From the NCBI GenBank assembly GCA_020086605.1, contig JACBWW010000023.1, positions 2,415,453 through 2,479,452 on the forward strand: a stretch of DNA of 64,000 nt. Direction: 5' to 3'. The stretch comes from Lanius collurio. Its lineage: Eukaryota; Chordata; Aves; Passeriformes; Laniidae. A program made the position numbers and the translations under genes. Shown here piece after piece: positions 54,301 to 62,540 of the stretch; the first letter of the stretch is position 1, and each line of letters starts with the position of its first letter. The notes under the pieces are model-generated. The model did no database searches and had not been told where the DNA came from. It worked only from the letters and a program-made list of their open reading frames with translations.

Positions 54301-57300
54301 AACTTTAGACGCTCCTTACAAATATGTTTATACTAGTCAGGCATGTAGTGTGGGGATCAACGGAGTATCTGCTCGCTAGGGATTACTTCCACTTTCAAGG
54401 TAAAGGAAGAAGGGAGGAGCACCAATGGAGGCACAGCCCACTGCATTTCTGCTTACAGGCCACCTGAGTGTCACAGAGCAGCCAGCCCGCCTGGGGGGCA
54501 GGTCACACAGACACAGCTGCTGCCGGCCTCAGGTCATTTCACAGGAGCCTGTTGTGCCTTCTGCAGCTGCCTCTTCTCCTTTAATAATGTCAACCGTGCT
54601 CACCCTTCAGTGGGCAATCATTTACACATCTCTATAAAAATTGTAATGAGCTGTTGTTAACCCTTCAACCCAGGCAGGCGAGAGCAGGGCACTGCCTTTA
54701 ATCCCTGGTGCTGTTAGGAACCTCTGATGTGTTGTGCTGTGTGACTGTAAATGTCTGCCTGACAAGGAAAGCTACAGCCCACTCCTGGAGATGTTTGCTC
54801 AATGCCTCATATCCTGTGCACTAACAGAGATGGTCCATGTGTGTCTCAAGGAAGGCACTCAGGAGGGAAGACAGGCTAAACTTTTTTGTGCTAACCCTGT
54901 AGAAATTGCTGCAGCCCAGAGCTCCCCGTACCTCCCTGGCCCTTCTTCAGCAGCTGCACATGCTTGGCCAGAACACTGGCCAGCAATGGAGCAGTGGGGC
55001 TGTGGCATCTTTCTGCTGCCAGTGCTGGTTATCAGCCAGCCACAGCCTGGGCCTAGAATTTCCAAGACACAGAGGACATGTGCTGCCCGATGGCTCTGTC
55101 CTCCCTTGCCTCTGATTTTCCACCCCTTGTACCACCAGCCCCCATCTAGTGATTTGCATTTCCTTAGGAGTAGAATCTGGGCTTTTACAGCCTGGCTGTT
55201 CAGGTCCTGAGGGCCTGTCCTGGATTTGACAGGAGGGGCTGGAGTAAGGAGCAGAGGCAGCTATCCCCTTTGCTGTTCATCCCTCTGATGTGCTTTATAA
55301 ATGGAAATGTGTAGTGGCCTCTTAATTGGGCCACCTTTGTAGGGCAGCCCCATGGGGGTGCAGCCGGCCCCGTGCACTCCTGCACCGGGTGACTGATGGT
55401 GACTGACAGGGGACAGGCAGCACCACTGAGACCCTCCCCAGAGCAGCTTGCAGCTGCCCTTGTTAGCAGAGACAGCCTTGCTCCCAATGGATTTACTTTG
55501 CTCTGCCATGGATCACAGCTGCCCTGTTTCCAGGCGGGTTGATAATTTACAGGAAGGTATTGATTCAGGTAGCAAAGGTTGTTTAGACAAGCTCAGGACG
55601 GGTGTTTGTGCCTCACTCACGCACTTTGCACCATGTTGGGTGGCGCCTTGGTGTCGGCTGCATGGAGCTGGCTGAGCACAGAGAGAGCTGCAGCTCCAGC
55701 ACAGGCTTCAGAGCACAGAGGGGCTTGTGCCGACCCTGCAGCTTCCATCTGCACCCCCAGCCCCTGTGTGCCTGCAGCACAAGCCGGCCAGGCCCCACAA
55801 GCCCTGGTGTATGCACAGGTAGTGCCTGGGAGGTCTGCTCTGTCACCTCCAGCTCTTTGCTGTGGCCAGCCAAGGACAACGCCATGGGATGACGTCGCAG
55901 TTCCTCCTCCATGCAGCGCTGCTGGCTGCAGCTGTGAGACCGCATTCCTGGTTCACGATCCATATCGATCCCCCAGGAGCCAGGCCCTGCCCACCAGAGA
56001 GGCACAGCAGTCAGGGAGGAAGAGGAGGAGAAAGAAACTGACTCCTTGCTGGGGTTAATAGATGGGTGTCGCAGAGGGGCCAAAGAAGCTTCAGATTCAG
56101 TAGGTTGGGCTGTCACTGCCCAGGCCATTGGAGTGTTCCCAGATGAACATCAGTAACTCCTGTCCTTGTCTTCCCAGCTGGGGTTGTGGTTGGTGTTTAG
56201 CTGTGGAGGGGGAGTAAAGCCACACACCCAGCAATATGACACTGAGCACATACAGCGTGACCCCTCAGCTTCCTTCCTGTGGCCTCTCTGAGCCCAGCCC
56301 TAGGAGCTGGTCACCTCCCTGCTTACAGGGATGAAGGGAAGCGACACTCCCCTGCCTGCCTTTCCTGAACAACTATGGGGAGGGGGCCTCTGCACAACCC
56401 TCCTCCAACGGCAAGGGGCAGGGGCCACAAAAATACCTCCTCCCAGCCAGCTCTCCGCCTGCATTGCACCATGCTGCTCCCTGCCCCTCGCAGCCGGCAG
56501 AGATGAGCTGACCCAGTTGTGTCAGCACGAGATGGGCTGGAGCTGCGATGGGAAGGGGGTGGCAGCAGGGATGCATAGGGCCATTCACCCGCTTGGGGGA
56601 ATCATTCGCTGAAATGAATCTGGATTAATTCATTTCCAATGATGACTGGATGGGCAGGAGTGTCAGGGCTGTCCCTTGCAGCAAGGGCAAATGCTCCCTG
56701 CTGAGAACACATTCAGTACTGGTTCAATAGTTGTAGCATAAAGAATTGCAGAATCATGGAATGATTCTTGTTGGAAGGGACCTTTAAGGGCCAACTAATC
56801 CAACCCCCAGCAATGAGCAGGGATTCTTTATCTAGATCAGATTGCTTAGAGGCCCCATCCAGCCTGACCTTACAGGGACCTCATCACCAAATGTCCATCT
56901 GTCTCAGACCACTGAAAGGACCTTCCTGTTTAGGTCTTGGGCACCTTCATGCACACTGCCAGCCACCCAGCAGCCTGGAAAACCCGCAGAGCCTGAGATG
57001 CTCATCTTCCCTTAGGCTTTGGTCTTGCTTTCAAGCAGTGGGCTGCTCTGGTGAGCAGCAAAAGCAGTGACTGACAAAACAGCCAAATTCAGAGGTTCCC
57101 TGTGCATCTTGCACGCGAGTTTAATGACCTTGTGATGGCAGTCCAGTGTTTGCCACCCTGGAACAAATGCACAACAATTGTGATGATTCAATTACAGCTC
57201 CTGTTTTGAATTGCAATTTCACTCCCTCTGTAGGTTAATTAGTAGCACAGCCCCGGGCTCTCTGTGGCAAGGGTTTGCAGCAAAGTACATTAAAATTCAG

Positions 57301-57999
57301 TTGCATGCCATTAATGAGCAGCAAGGTGCTTTTCCAGGCGCAGGCGTGCCTTCTTCCTCGCAGCACTCAGGTGCTGTGCTGAGGGGCAGCACTAAATACT
57401 CAGTGGTGGTGAGGAGCTGGTCTGTGGCTGGGAAGCCCCTGGCCTGCATCCCTGAGCTGCTGCAGGCTTGCTGGGTGATGCTTTTTGCATCCCTCTTGCT
57501 CCCTGTCCCTGTTCCTGGCTTGTATCGTGGGCCTGTGAGCTTGTATTGAGGGCTGTGGTTGGGTTTGAGATGCTTTGCTGGGTGGTGCAAAGGCCTGTTC
57601 TGATCCCCTTCAAGGTGTCTGTGGAGGACATTCTCAGCTGCAGGAGAAGAGCTGGAACCAGAATCAGCCAGTTCAGTTCTCTAGCCTGTGGAACCACCAG
57701 ACCTCAGATGACAGCCAGCAGGCCACAGAGCAGTTTTGGTGTCCATAAGAGATGTTCAGAGGAGTGATCAGTTCATGGAAAGAGAGGGAGGGAGGCAGAT
57801 GGTGGTTTCCTTCTCTGCTCCTCCCTTTGGGTGGGGTTTGCCTTAGGCTGGGAGCCACACAGGCTGCCATGGGCGCTGCTCTCAGCCTCTGCCTCTGCCT
57901 CCCTGCAGGTACATCGAGAGGAAAGCGTTCCTGGAGCGTGTGGATCACAGGCAGTTTGAAATCGAACGTGACATCAGACTGAGCAGGATGAAGCCTTGA
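295..57999 (+). CDS. CFDP1: CFDP1 (BCNT/Swc5 homologue), spliced coding sequence
   Basis: CFDP1 is the vertebrate Swc5 homologue, a nuclear subunit of the SRCAP complex that exchanges H2A-H2B for H2A.Z-H2B. The readable coding segments are 295-355, 421-529, 1267-1498, 3263-3363, 52843-53001 and 57909-57999. They total 753 nt, i.e. 250 residues plus TGA, with all junctions GT/AG and in phase. Domains in order: an acidic N-terminus with [10 protein letters not shown] and YSEDDESEL (residues about 10-35, resembling the DEF/Y histone-binding motif of Swc5); a basic Arg/Pro patch; a Glu/Lys-rich coiled segment ending in [12 protein letters not shown]; the [10 protein letters not shown] motif; and a C-terminal BCNT-C domain of about 80 residues containing [14 protein letters not shown] and ending RLSRMKP. 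Human CFDP1 has 299 residues; about 40 missing residues correspond to an exon not located in 3364-52842. I chose ATG 295 because its protein starts directly with the conserved acidic segment and it has a good context (ACC before ATG). The assignment is firm; the model is incomplete. Confidence 0.95.
356..420 (+). other. CFDP1: CFDP1 intron 1, only 65 bp
   Basis: A GTGAG donor at 356 and a TGCTTGCAG acceptor ending at 420 bound a 65-bp, very GC-rich intron. Joining the flanks restores the conserved reading [11 protein letters not shown]. Because 65 is not a multiple of three, retaining the intron shifts the frame. This is close to the lower size limit for vertebrate introns. Confidence 0.9.
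421..529 (+). CDS. CFDP1: CFDP1 coding exon 2
   Basis: The exon begins by completing Gly21 and encodes [16 protein letters not shown], then a Pro/Arg-rich basic stretch ([15 protein letters not shown]). The EYSEDD block is conserved with the mammalian protein. The basic stretch is richer in Arg and Pro than I would expect from the Lys-rich mammalian counterpart. It ends with two bases of Arg57 before a GTACGG donor. Confidence 0.92.
530..1266 (+). other. CFDP1: CFDP1 intron 2
   Basis: A 737-bp intron with a GTACGG donor and a pyrimidine-rich acceptor ending TTTCAG at 1266. It carries the end of the CpG island and a reverse-oriented CR1 fragment at about 821-1029. No other feature is visible. 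Confidence 0.88.
821..1029 (-). mobile_element. CR1 LINE 3'-end fragment, minus orientation
   Basis: On the + strand the block GGTTTGGGTTGGAAGGGACC begins at 841 and is followed by the typical sequence around GCCATGGGCAGGGACACC, a TAGACCAGG motif and the GGCCTTGAACACTTC motif. Together these are the reverse complement of the avian CR1 3' region. It is 5'-truncated, as usual for CR1, and lies in intron 2 of CFDP1 antisense to the gene. Boundaries are approximate. Confidence 0.92.
1267..1498 (+). CDS. CFDP1: CFDP1 coding exon 3
   Basis: A 232-nt purine-rich exon encoding residues 57-134. It starts with a Lys/Arg patch (RKRKKGG, a plausible nuclear localisation signal) and continues with a long Glu/Lys/Gln-rich region likely to be disordered or coiled. 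It then contains the conserved [12 protein letters not shown] block seen in BCNT proteins. It ends in frame (phase 0) at KK before a GTAACA donor. The many GAA and GAG triplets could also act as splicing enhancers, which is inference. Confidence 0.94.
1499..3262 (+). other. CFDP1: CFDP1 intron 3
   Basis: A 1764-bp intron with a GTAACA donor and an acceptor ending TTTTGTAG at 3262. It contains a poly-A-like run near 1871-1886 and a small perfect hairpin at 2775-2796 (9-bp arms, 4-nt loop). No gene or recognisable repeat is seen inside. Confidence 0.88.
3263..3363 (+). CDS. CFDP1: CFDP1 coding exon 4
   Basis: A 101-nt exon encoding residues 135-167 plus two bases of Lys168: a Lys/Glu/Asp-rich linker followed by [16 protein letters not shown]. 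The FDFAGEEV block is nearly identical to mammalian CFDP1. It ends with AA before GTAAGT, a consensus donor, so the next coding exon must begin with one base that completes the codon. Confidence 0.94.
5727..5749. repeat. Near-perfect palindrome with two opposed E-boxes
   Basis: Two perfect 11-bp arms (CAGCAGGTGAC and GTCACCTGCTG) flank a single T at 5738. Each arm carries a CAGGTG/CACCTG E-box, the core recognised by ZEB, Snail and some bHLH factors. It lies about 2.4 kb into the large CFDP1 intron. The structure is directly visible; a regulatory role is inference. Confidence 0.8.
9591..9609. repeat. Poly-T tract
   Basis: An uninterrupted run of about 19 T in the large intron, with no recognisable retroelement body next to it. 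Confidence 0.8.
14879..14895. repeat. (GT)n microsatellite
   Basis: About eight GT dinucleotides in a row inside the large intron. Confidence 0.85.
21652..21859 (+). mobile_element. CR1 LINE 3'-end fragment, plus orientation
   Basis: Landmarks of the avian CR1 3' end occur in order: ATGAGGGTGGTGAGGC, the CTGGCACTGGCTGCCCAGAG block, AGATTGGATGGGGCTTGGAG, GGAAGGTGTCCCTGCCCATG, CTCCCTTCCAACCGAAACCA and a terminal ATTCTGGGATTCTACG, which matches the degenerate 8-bp CR1 tail. The element is 5'-truncated and sense to CFDP1. Confidence 0.95.
26593..26660 (+). repeat. 27-bp inverted repeat (hairpin), 14-nt loop
   Basis: The left arm 26593-26619 and right arm 26634-26660 are reverse complements over 27 bp with one exception, T26600 opposite G26653. 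In + strand RNA that is a G-U wobble, so the intron transcript can pair without a bulge. The loop 26620-26633 is 14 nt. No flanking target-site duplication is evident. It could be a small fold-back element, a microRNA-like hairpin or the trace of a local inverted duplication; nothing decides among these. Confidence 0.85.
29561..29843 (-). mobile_element. CR1 LINE 3'-end fragment, minus orientation
   Basis: The + strand reads AGAATCCTAGAATGGTTTAA, then the GTTGGAAGGGATC block, TTGGGCAGGGACACCTTCCA, CTACACCAGGTTGCTCC, CCAACCTGGCCTTGAACCC, CCACCCTCACAGTGACAG and CCCTTGTCCTATCACTACAT. This is the reverse complement of roughly 280 bp of the avian CR1 3' region and is the longest CR1 copy of the younger type here. 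It lies in the large intron, antisense to CFDP1. Confidence 0.95.
32419..32443. repeat. (GTGCT)5 pentanucleotide repeat
   Basis: Five uninterrupted GTGCT units in the large CFDP1 intron, a short microsatellite. Confidence 0.9.
36266..36292 (+). other. Predicted G-quadruplex motif
   Basis: Four G-runs (4, 6, 4 and 4 G) are separated by loops of 1, 7 and 1 nt on the coding strand, which satisfies the standard G-quadruplex pattern. As the + strand is transcribed into intron RNA, both DNA and RNA forms are possible. Formation is a prediction. Confidence 0.7.
48261..48530 (+). mobile_element. Old CR1 LINE fragment (internal part), plus orientation
   Basis: The segment contains AGAGGGCTGGAAACCATGAG, GGGATTGTTTAGTCTAGGAA, CATTCAAAGACATAAAAGGC and a later stretch resembling the GGTTTAGG..TTAGGAAGAACTTCC..GTCAGGGTGGTGAAGCACTGG region of older amniote CR1 families. 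It is diverged and no 3' tail is recognisable after about 48530, which is unusual because CR1 copies normally keep the 3' end. Confidence 0.8.
52360..52568 (+). mobile_element. Old CR1 LINE 3'-end fragment, plus orientation
   Basis: The block GAGGCTGGATGCCTTCCAGA is followed by diverged sequence and then GGGGTCAAACTAGATGATTT and AATGATCTCTTTTGCCCTGA. This is the 3' end typical of older CR1 families shared among sauropsids. It ends less than 300 bp upstream of the BCNT-C exon of CFDP1. Its sequence continues, in family order, where the fragment at 48261-48530 stops. Confidence 0.85.
52843..53001 (+). CDS. CFDP1: CFDP1 coding exon 6, start of BCNT-C domain
   Basis: A 159-nt exon after a CCGTCAG acceptor. 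Its first base completes a codon, then it reads [20 protein letters not shown], followed by [19 protein letters not shown] and [12 protein letters not shown]. This is the first two thirds of the BCNT-C domain. Mammals have WESFK where this gene has WENFK, a conservative change in the signature motif. It ends with two bases of a Gly codon before GTAAGA. Exon 4 would join it in frame, so skipping of exon 5 would preserve the reading frame. Confidence 0.96.
53002..57908 (+). other. CFDP1: CFDP1 last intron
   Basis: A 4907-bp intron with a GTAAGA donor and a CCCTGCAG acceptor. It contains a minus-strand CR1 fragment at about 56738-56910. A 209-codon antisense open frame at 53593-54222 has no recognisable domain and is probably chance. 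GC content rises toward its 3' half. Confidence 0.9.
56738..56910 (-). mobile_element. CR1 LINE 3'-end fragment, minus orientation
   Basis: The + strand reads GCAGAATCATGGAATGATTC, TTGGAAGGGACCTTTAAGG, CTAATCCAACCCCCAGC and CCCCATCCAGCCTGACCTTA, the reverse complement of a CR1 3' end including its ATTCTATG-like tail. It lies in the last CFDP1 intron and is more diverged than the copies at 21652 and 29561. The inner boundary is uncertain. Confidence 0.88.
57909..57999 (+). CDS. CFDP1: CFDP1 last coding exon, end of BCNT-C domain
   Basis: After a CCCTGCAG acceptor the exon completes Gly and encodes [20 protein letters not shown] followed by DIRLSRMKP and TGA. This C-terminal block is the most conserved part of the BCNT family and differs from mammalian CFDP1 only by conservative changes such as Ile for Leu and Arg for Lys. 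In the family this domain is needed for function in the remodelling complex. Confidence 0.97.
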
Positions 58000-58650
58000 C
58001 GTGCCGGGGGTGGCCGTGGGGGATCCTGCCCCCTTCTGTGCCCCAGGGCTGGCTGGGGGCTGCCAGCCACCAACGACCACCAAGCACAGAAACTGTTCTC
58101 TACCCAAGACTCAGCCTGTATGTCTCAATATACAGGGTTTTCCTTTTACTGTAATAGTTTGGGGAGGGTATTTGTCAATGGGGGCACTTTGGGGGTTAAA
58201 TTGCCCAGGAGGTGATAGAAGACACTGGTATAATTCTTGCAACAACTTTCCAAGAAGAGGTGGTGGCACCCATCCTTTACCAATCCCAGGTGCTTCTGGC
58301 AGCAGGAGGAGCCACCAAGGCTGGGAGAGTACTGGCATGTTTAGTGGTGAGAGTGGAGCTGCGGGAAGGTTTCATGGCTGCAGTGTATACGCAAGCTGTG
58401 GGCTGGAGCCCTTCTCCCTGCTCTGCCAGCCCCGCAGCACTCCCTGCCCCTCCGCCCTCTGCTCCTGTCCAGACAAAGCCAAACTGTCTGTACTTGTTTG
58501 TGGGGTCTGATGATGCTGGGGGGGGGTTAAGCAAGCTGGTGAAGAAATCCTTCCTTGTTCATGCTGTCAAGAAGATGGGAGCAGCTGCAGCAGGCAGGAA
58601 GGGCCAGGATCTGAGTGTTCACGTGAATAAAGTATTCCATCGCAGCACTC
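58000..58650 (+). other. CFDP1: CFDP1 3' UTR
   Basis: Untranslated sequence after the TGA at 57997-57999, extending to just past the AATAAA at 58626-58631. A run of ten G is present near 58517-58527. The cleavage site is inferred to lie about 15-25 nt after the signal. Alternative, longer 3' ends cannot be excluded. Confidence 0.75.
58626..58631 (+). terminator. CFDP1: Polyadenylation signal AATAAA of CFDP1
   Basis: A canonical AATAAA about 630 nt after the stop codon. It is followed by a GT-rich downstream element (GTGTGGTTTGTGTAGG, near 58664-58679) at the spacing expected for CstF binding. Confidence 0.8.
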
Positions 58651-61600
58651 TTGCATGCTGGCAGTGTGGTTTGTGTAGGAAGCAGAGGACAAAGAAATTA
58701 AGGATCACATAGAGTAAGGAGTGTCTGACTGCAGTCATAAAAATCTCTCTCAGAGGTGTGTCCCGATAGCAGCCTGGGGGTCAGAGCAAGTGCTTGAATC
58801 ACTTTCCCTCCTCAGTACTGGGGCTGGAGGTGCGATGAAATACAGAATTGGGAGTGAAAAGGTCAGTGTAGTCCTGTAGCAGTACTGCAGCAGTAAGGAA
58901 ACCCATCCAAAGCATGGCCACGCAGGGACTAAGTGCAGCTGCCTGGAAGGGCAGGCCAAGGCGCCTGGGTGTGGAACGAGCAGCCGGAGCTGGAGACAGG
59001 CAACGCGCCATCATCCTGGCCATCCCTGCTGGCCTGGCTCTTGTGGAGTTGGGCAGCTCCCAATGTCTGGCCTGTGCACATCCTTGGTACTCACCAGCGT
59101 TTCCCCACAGGATGCTCTGGGGGTGGGGGTGCCCACGCTGGTGCTGTGCCAGGGGAGAGCTGCACAAGCCCCATCCTTCCTGCCCACCGGGCAAGTGATG
59201 CTGTCGCTGCCGATGGCCCCTTGCCTGCGGCTCTGCGCACAGTCTGAGCCTTGGGCTCATGTATCCACTGCTGAGTCAGCCCCTGCTCTGTGGCCATGCT
59301 GCAGGATAGATGAGAAAAAAACACCACGTGCTCAGGGGAGCTGCAGCCTTTGGCACCCTGTTCTGAACAGAATCAGCTGTAATGGACCTGCTTAAACAAG
59401 CCTGAAATTGGACAGAAACAAAACAACAGAGTGATGACATGTTTTCATCTCCAAACACTTCCAATCCAGTTGCTGCTCTGGCTTGGGTTGCAAAAACAAC
59501 CAGAGTCTCTGTGCAGGGCACTGTTGTGGGGATATCTCAGCTTGGGGCTCTGGAGTGGCAGTGAGTGGCCCTGTCTGGATCTCAGTGGAGTGAGGCAGGT
59601 GCTGCTGCAGTAGCTGGGTTGCTCTCCTGCTCTGAATGGTAGTGCTGGACCATTTCCAGCACCTTTTCTCCTTGTGCGCTGTCCTGCTCTCCTTACAGGG
59701 TCCCTCCCAACAGGGACCCCAAGGCAGCCCAGTCTTGTTTTGCTGCAGATCCCCGAAAATGGAGATGCCAAGGCAGCCACAAGCAGGGCTGGGAGGGCTG
59801 GTCCTGCTGTGAGTGCTGAGGAGGCAGCCAGGGAAATTATTTGCCTTTCGCTCTTCCGTGGCTGAGAGGAGAGGAAGGAATATTTGGGAACTTCTCTGCC
59901 CCCTGATCCTGATGCTGGACAGAGGCAGGAAGAAGCTGGGTCCCCGTGGCATCTGGCTTATGGGGGCTGGCAACCAGAACCTTTGCCGCAGCGTGAGTAT
60001 TCCTGCTGCATTCTAGGGCCCCTTCTGCTCCAGCAACTCGGCAGCACCAAGTAGGTAAGAAATGGAAAATAATTCTGTGCACTGTATTATGAGCAAGAGT
60101 AGAATGGAGATGCATCAAGTACCCTTGGAGATCCCAAAGGCCAGAAGCACCAAAGCCAGTCTTTTTTTTAAAAGTATTAAAGAGCTCCAGGCTGTGTCCA
60201 TAGTAAGTCCTGCAGCTGCATCTGGCTCTGGATGGCTTGGGGGTGGCTTTGGATTCACATGCATGCTGTGTTAGAGGGATGTGGCCAGCACAAACTCCCC
60301 TAGCATGCTGGTGAACTGGGAAAACTGATGACCCCCTAGGCCTGCCAGCTCTAGCTATGTTATCCACAAACTCTCCAGCCTCTCCTCTGGAGTTTTTTCT
60401 TCTCTCCAGCTGAGTAAATGTGGAAAATCTTGAAATCTTGGAAGCAACCTGACTTGCTGGAAAAGTGCAGTTTAAAGGCAGTGGCTGAGAGCCTCAACTC
60501 CCCTCTGCTGGGCTCCCCAGCTCGTGGCAGTGTGCTGTGCCCAGCTCAGCTTGAGGATGCTGGGCTACAGTGCCAGCTCCTGGCCCAGCAAGCTGAGACA
60601 GGCTTGGCGGGACAGCCGGGAGGCAGCCTCCAACTTGGGCTGATTCCTGGCTTCCTCCATGCTCCCAAGCATCCTGCGTTTTTGCTTGGTTGGATCATGT
60701 ATTCCTCGTCTTTTTTTCCTGAAGATGAGGAGTGATTTACAGGTCTCCAGAAAACACAGCTTGGCTGCTTCAGAAGGAAAAAAAAACAACCAAAACCCTT
60801 CTCTGCTTGCTATTTCCATTGCCCAGTCAACTTCCCATGAAGGGGGGTGGCCCAAGGACCCGCCAGCCCTCAGCGTCTCACCAGCCCTTGATGTCCCCAG
60901 CAGCCCTGCACTTTCTCTGAGGAGCAATGTTCTCAGATGTGAGTCCATCTTTTGAGACATTCCCACCTTGAGCTGTCTTCCCTGAGAAGCTCACATGTCC
61001 TCCATGGGTTGGGACCCACCCTGGGCATTTGCTTGGGGTAATTTTGGCCCTATAAGGAGTCCCTCATGGCCAGAGCATCACCTCACCCTGAGGAGCTTCC
61101 CCTTCCCTGGCTGCCTGAAGGGGCCCCTTGTGCAGCTGAGCCCCAAACAAGGCTCCGATTGTGTCTGTGTGTCCTGATGGTCGGGGCTTCTGCTGCAGTG
61201 TCTGTGTGCTGAGGCCATGGTAAAACCGGCTGTGTCCAACCCACACCCACAGGCTCAGCCTTACTGATCTGCTGGGGTTTGCGGGGGCGGTTACAGGGCC
61301 ACAGGAAGCGCGACAGGGAGGTAACACTGCATTTAACGCTGCTTAAGGCATGTGGGAATAAATGTTGGCTCTCGACATGGGAGGAGGTTGAATGCTGGCT
61401 GCCTGGGGGTGCATCCCGTAACCCCAGACTGTCCCAAGGACCACAACGGGATTCATGGACAGAGGTGCCATGGGGCAAAGTGTGGCAGCTGGGAGAAGGA
61501 AGGACCAGAGTGTGGAGCTGTCCCTAGGAGCATCTGCCCACAGCCAGGGCAGCAGTTCCCCGAGGGGCAGAGCTGGTGCCTGGAAGGTCATGCTGGCATC

Positions 61601-62168
61601 TTTTCCAAGATGTTGTTTTCAGCCTCTTCCCACCTCTTTCCTTCACAGCAATATCCTACCCAGCAGCACAGAGGGATTCTCTCTGCAGCATGTTCAAAAT
61701 TAATGGGGGGTAATGGAGAGGCCCATGGGTCTTCCACCCCATTTGAGGGTCCCCAAGCCCGGGGCATCCTTGTGCTGGTGGTGGGTGCTGGCACTGGCAT
61801 TTGAAATTCAGCTGATGACGATGGCACAGCCAGCCCTTCCTGCTGTCAGCCCTTCCCCTCCCAGCAGTGAGCCCCAGCTGGGGGTGAGGATCAGCGCCAG
61901 CCCCTCACTAGGGGATGAATGGGGACACAGAGCCACTACTGTTGGGGCAGCCTGCAGCCTGCCTTGGCTTTGCTGAGATGAGGGTGTGTCCTGCCATCCT
62001 GCTCTGCAGAAAGGCAAGAAGCCTCCCCCAGAATCTTCTCTCCACAGCTAAGAATTGATCCAGTGCCATGGAGAAGCATGGGGATAAATCCTGGTCGTGA
62101 TCCTGTTGGGTCCCATGATATTACAAGCCAAGAGAAATGTCCTCATTATTTCCAGAATATTGAAGTCT

Positions 62169-62200
62169 AATAAATCCTGTCCTGCCTTATAGGATTTATT
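62169..62200. repeat. 10-bp inverted repeat containing AATAAA
   Basis: Perfect arms AATAAATCCT (62169-62178) and AGGATTTATT (62191-62200) flank a 12-nt loop. The arms contain AATAAA on the + strand and its complement on the other, so a polyadenylation-like hexamer is present in both directions. No transcript end can be assigned to it. Confidence 0.6.
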
Positions 62201-62458
62201 TCTTCATTCATTGCTAGGAGACTCAGTCCCGTGTAATCCTATTGCTGCTCCAGGAGGTGGGGAGCGGCTTTCCGAAGCACAGACCTAGCAGGGCTGTGGG
62301 CAGGAACAGGAAGCCCCAACCGAAGCTGCTGGTCCCTGCAAACATATCAGTGCCAGCCCATTTCCTGGTATGTCCCACTGTCCCAGAGCTATGCCCTGTA
62401 TTTGATTCGCCAAAATGAATCTTATCCAATGGTTGGGACATGGCTGTGCCAACAGGAC

Positions 62459-62483
62459 ATTAATTGGCAGCTAGCCAATTAAT
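62459..62483. repeat. Perfect 10-bp inverted repeat
   Basis: Arms ATTAATTGGC (62459-62468) and GCCAATTAAT (62474-62483) flank a 5-nt AGCTA loop. Each arm contains a CCAAT/ATTGG core, so the pair also forms opposed CCAAT boxes. It abuts the GGCGT array. Confidence 0.85.
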
Positions 62484-62485
62484 AT

Positions 62486-62540
62486 GGCATGGCGTGGCGT
62501 GGCGTGGCGTGGCGTGGCGTGGCGTGGCGTGGCGTGGCAC
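62486..62540. repeat. (GGCGT)9 pentanucleotide tandem repeat
   Basis: Nine perfect GGCGT units at 62491-62535, preceded by a GGCAT unit and followed by GGCAC. Both edge variants are what CpG deamination of GGCGT would give (GGCAT is not simply one step away, whereas GGCAC differs at the last base). The array is CpG-rich, and long open frames reading Ala-Trp-Arg-Gly-Val repeats through it are an artefact of the pentamer. Confidence 0.93.

Noticed and set aside
59940..60000. Donor-like GTGAGTATT near 59994 that could end a non-coding first exon of the next gene
   Set aside because: A single donor match with no promoter or CpG island support is not enough to call an exon.
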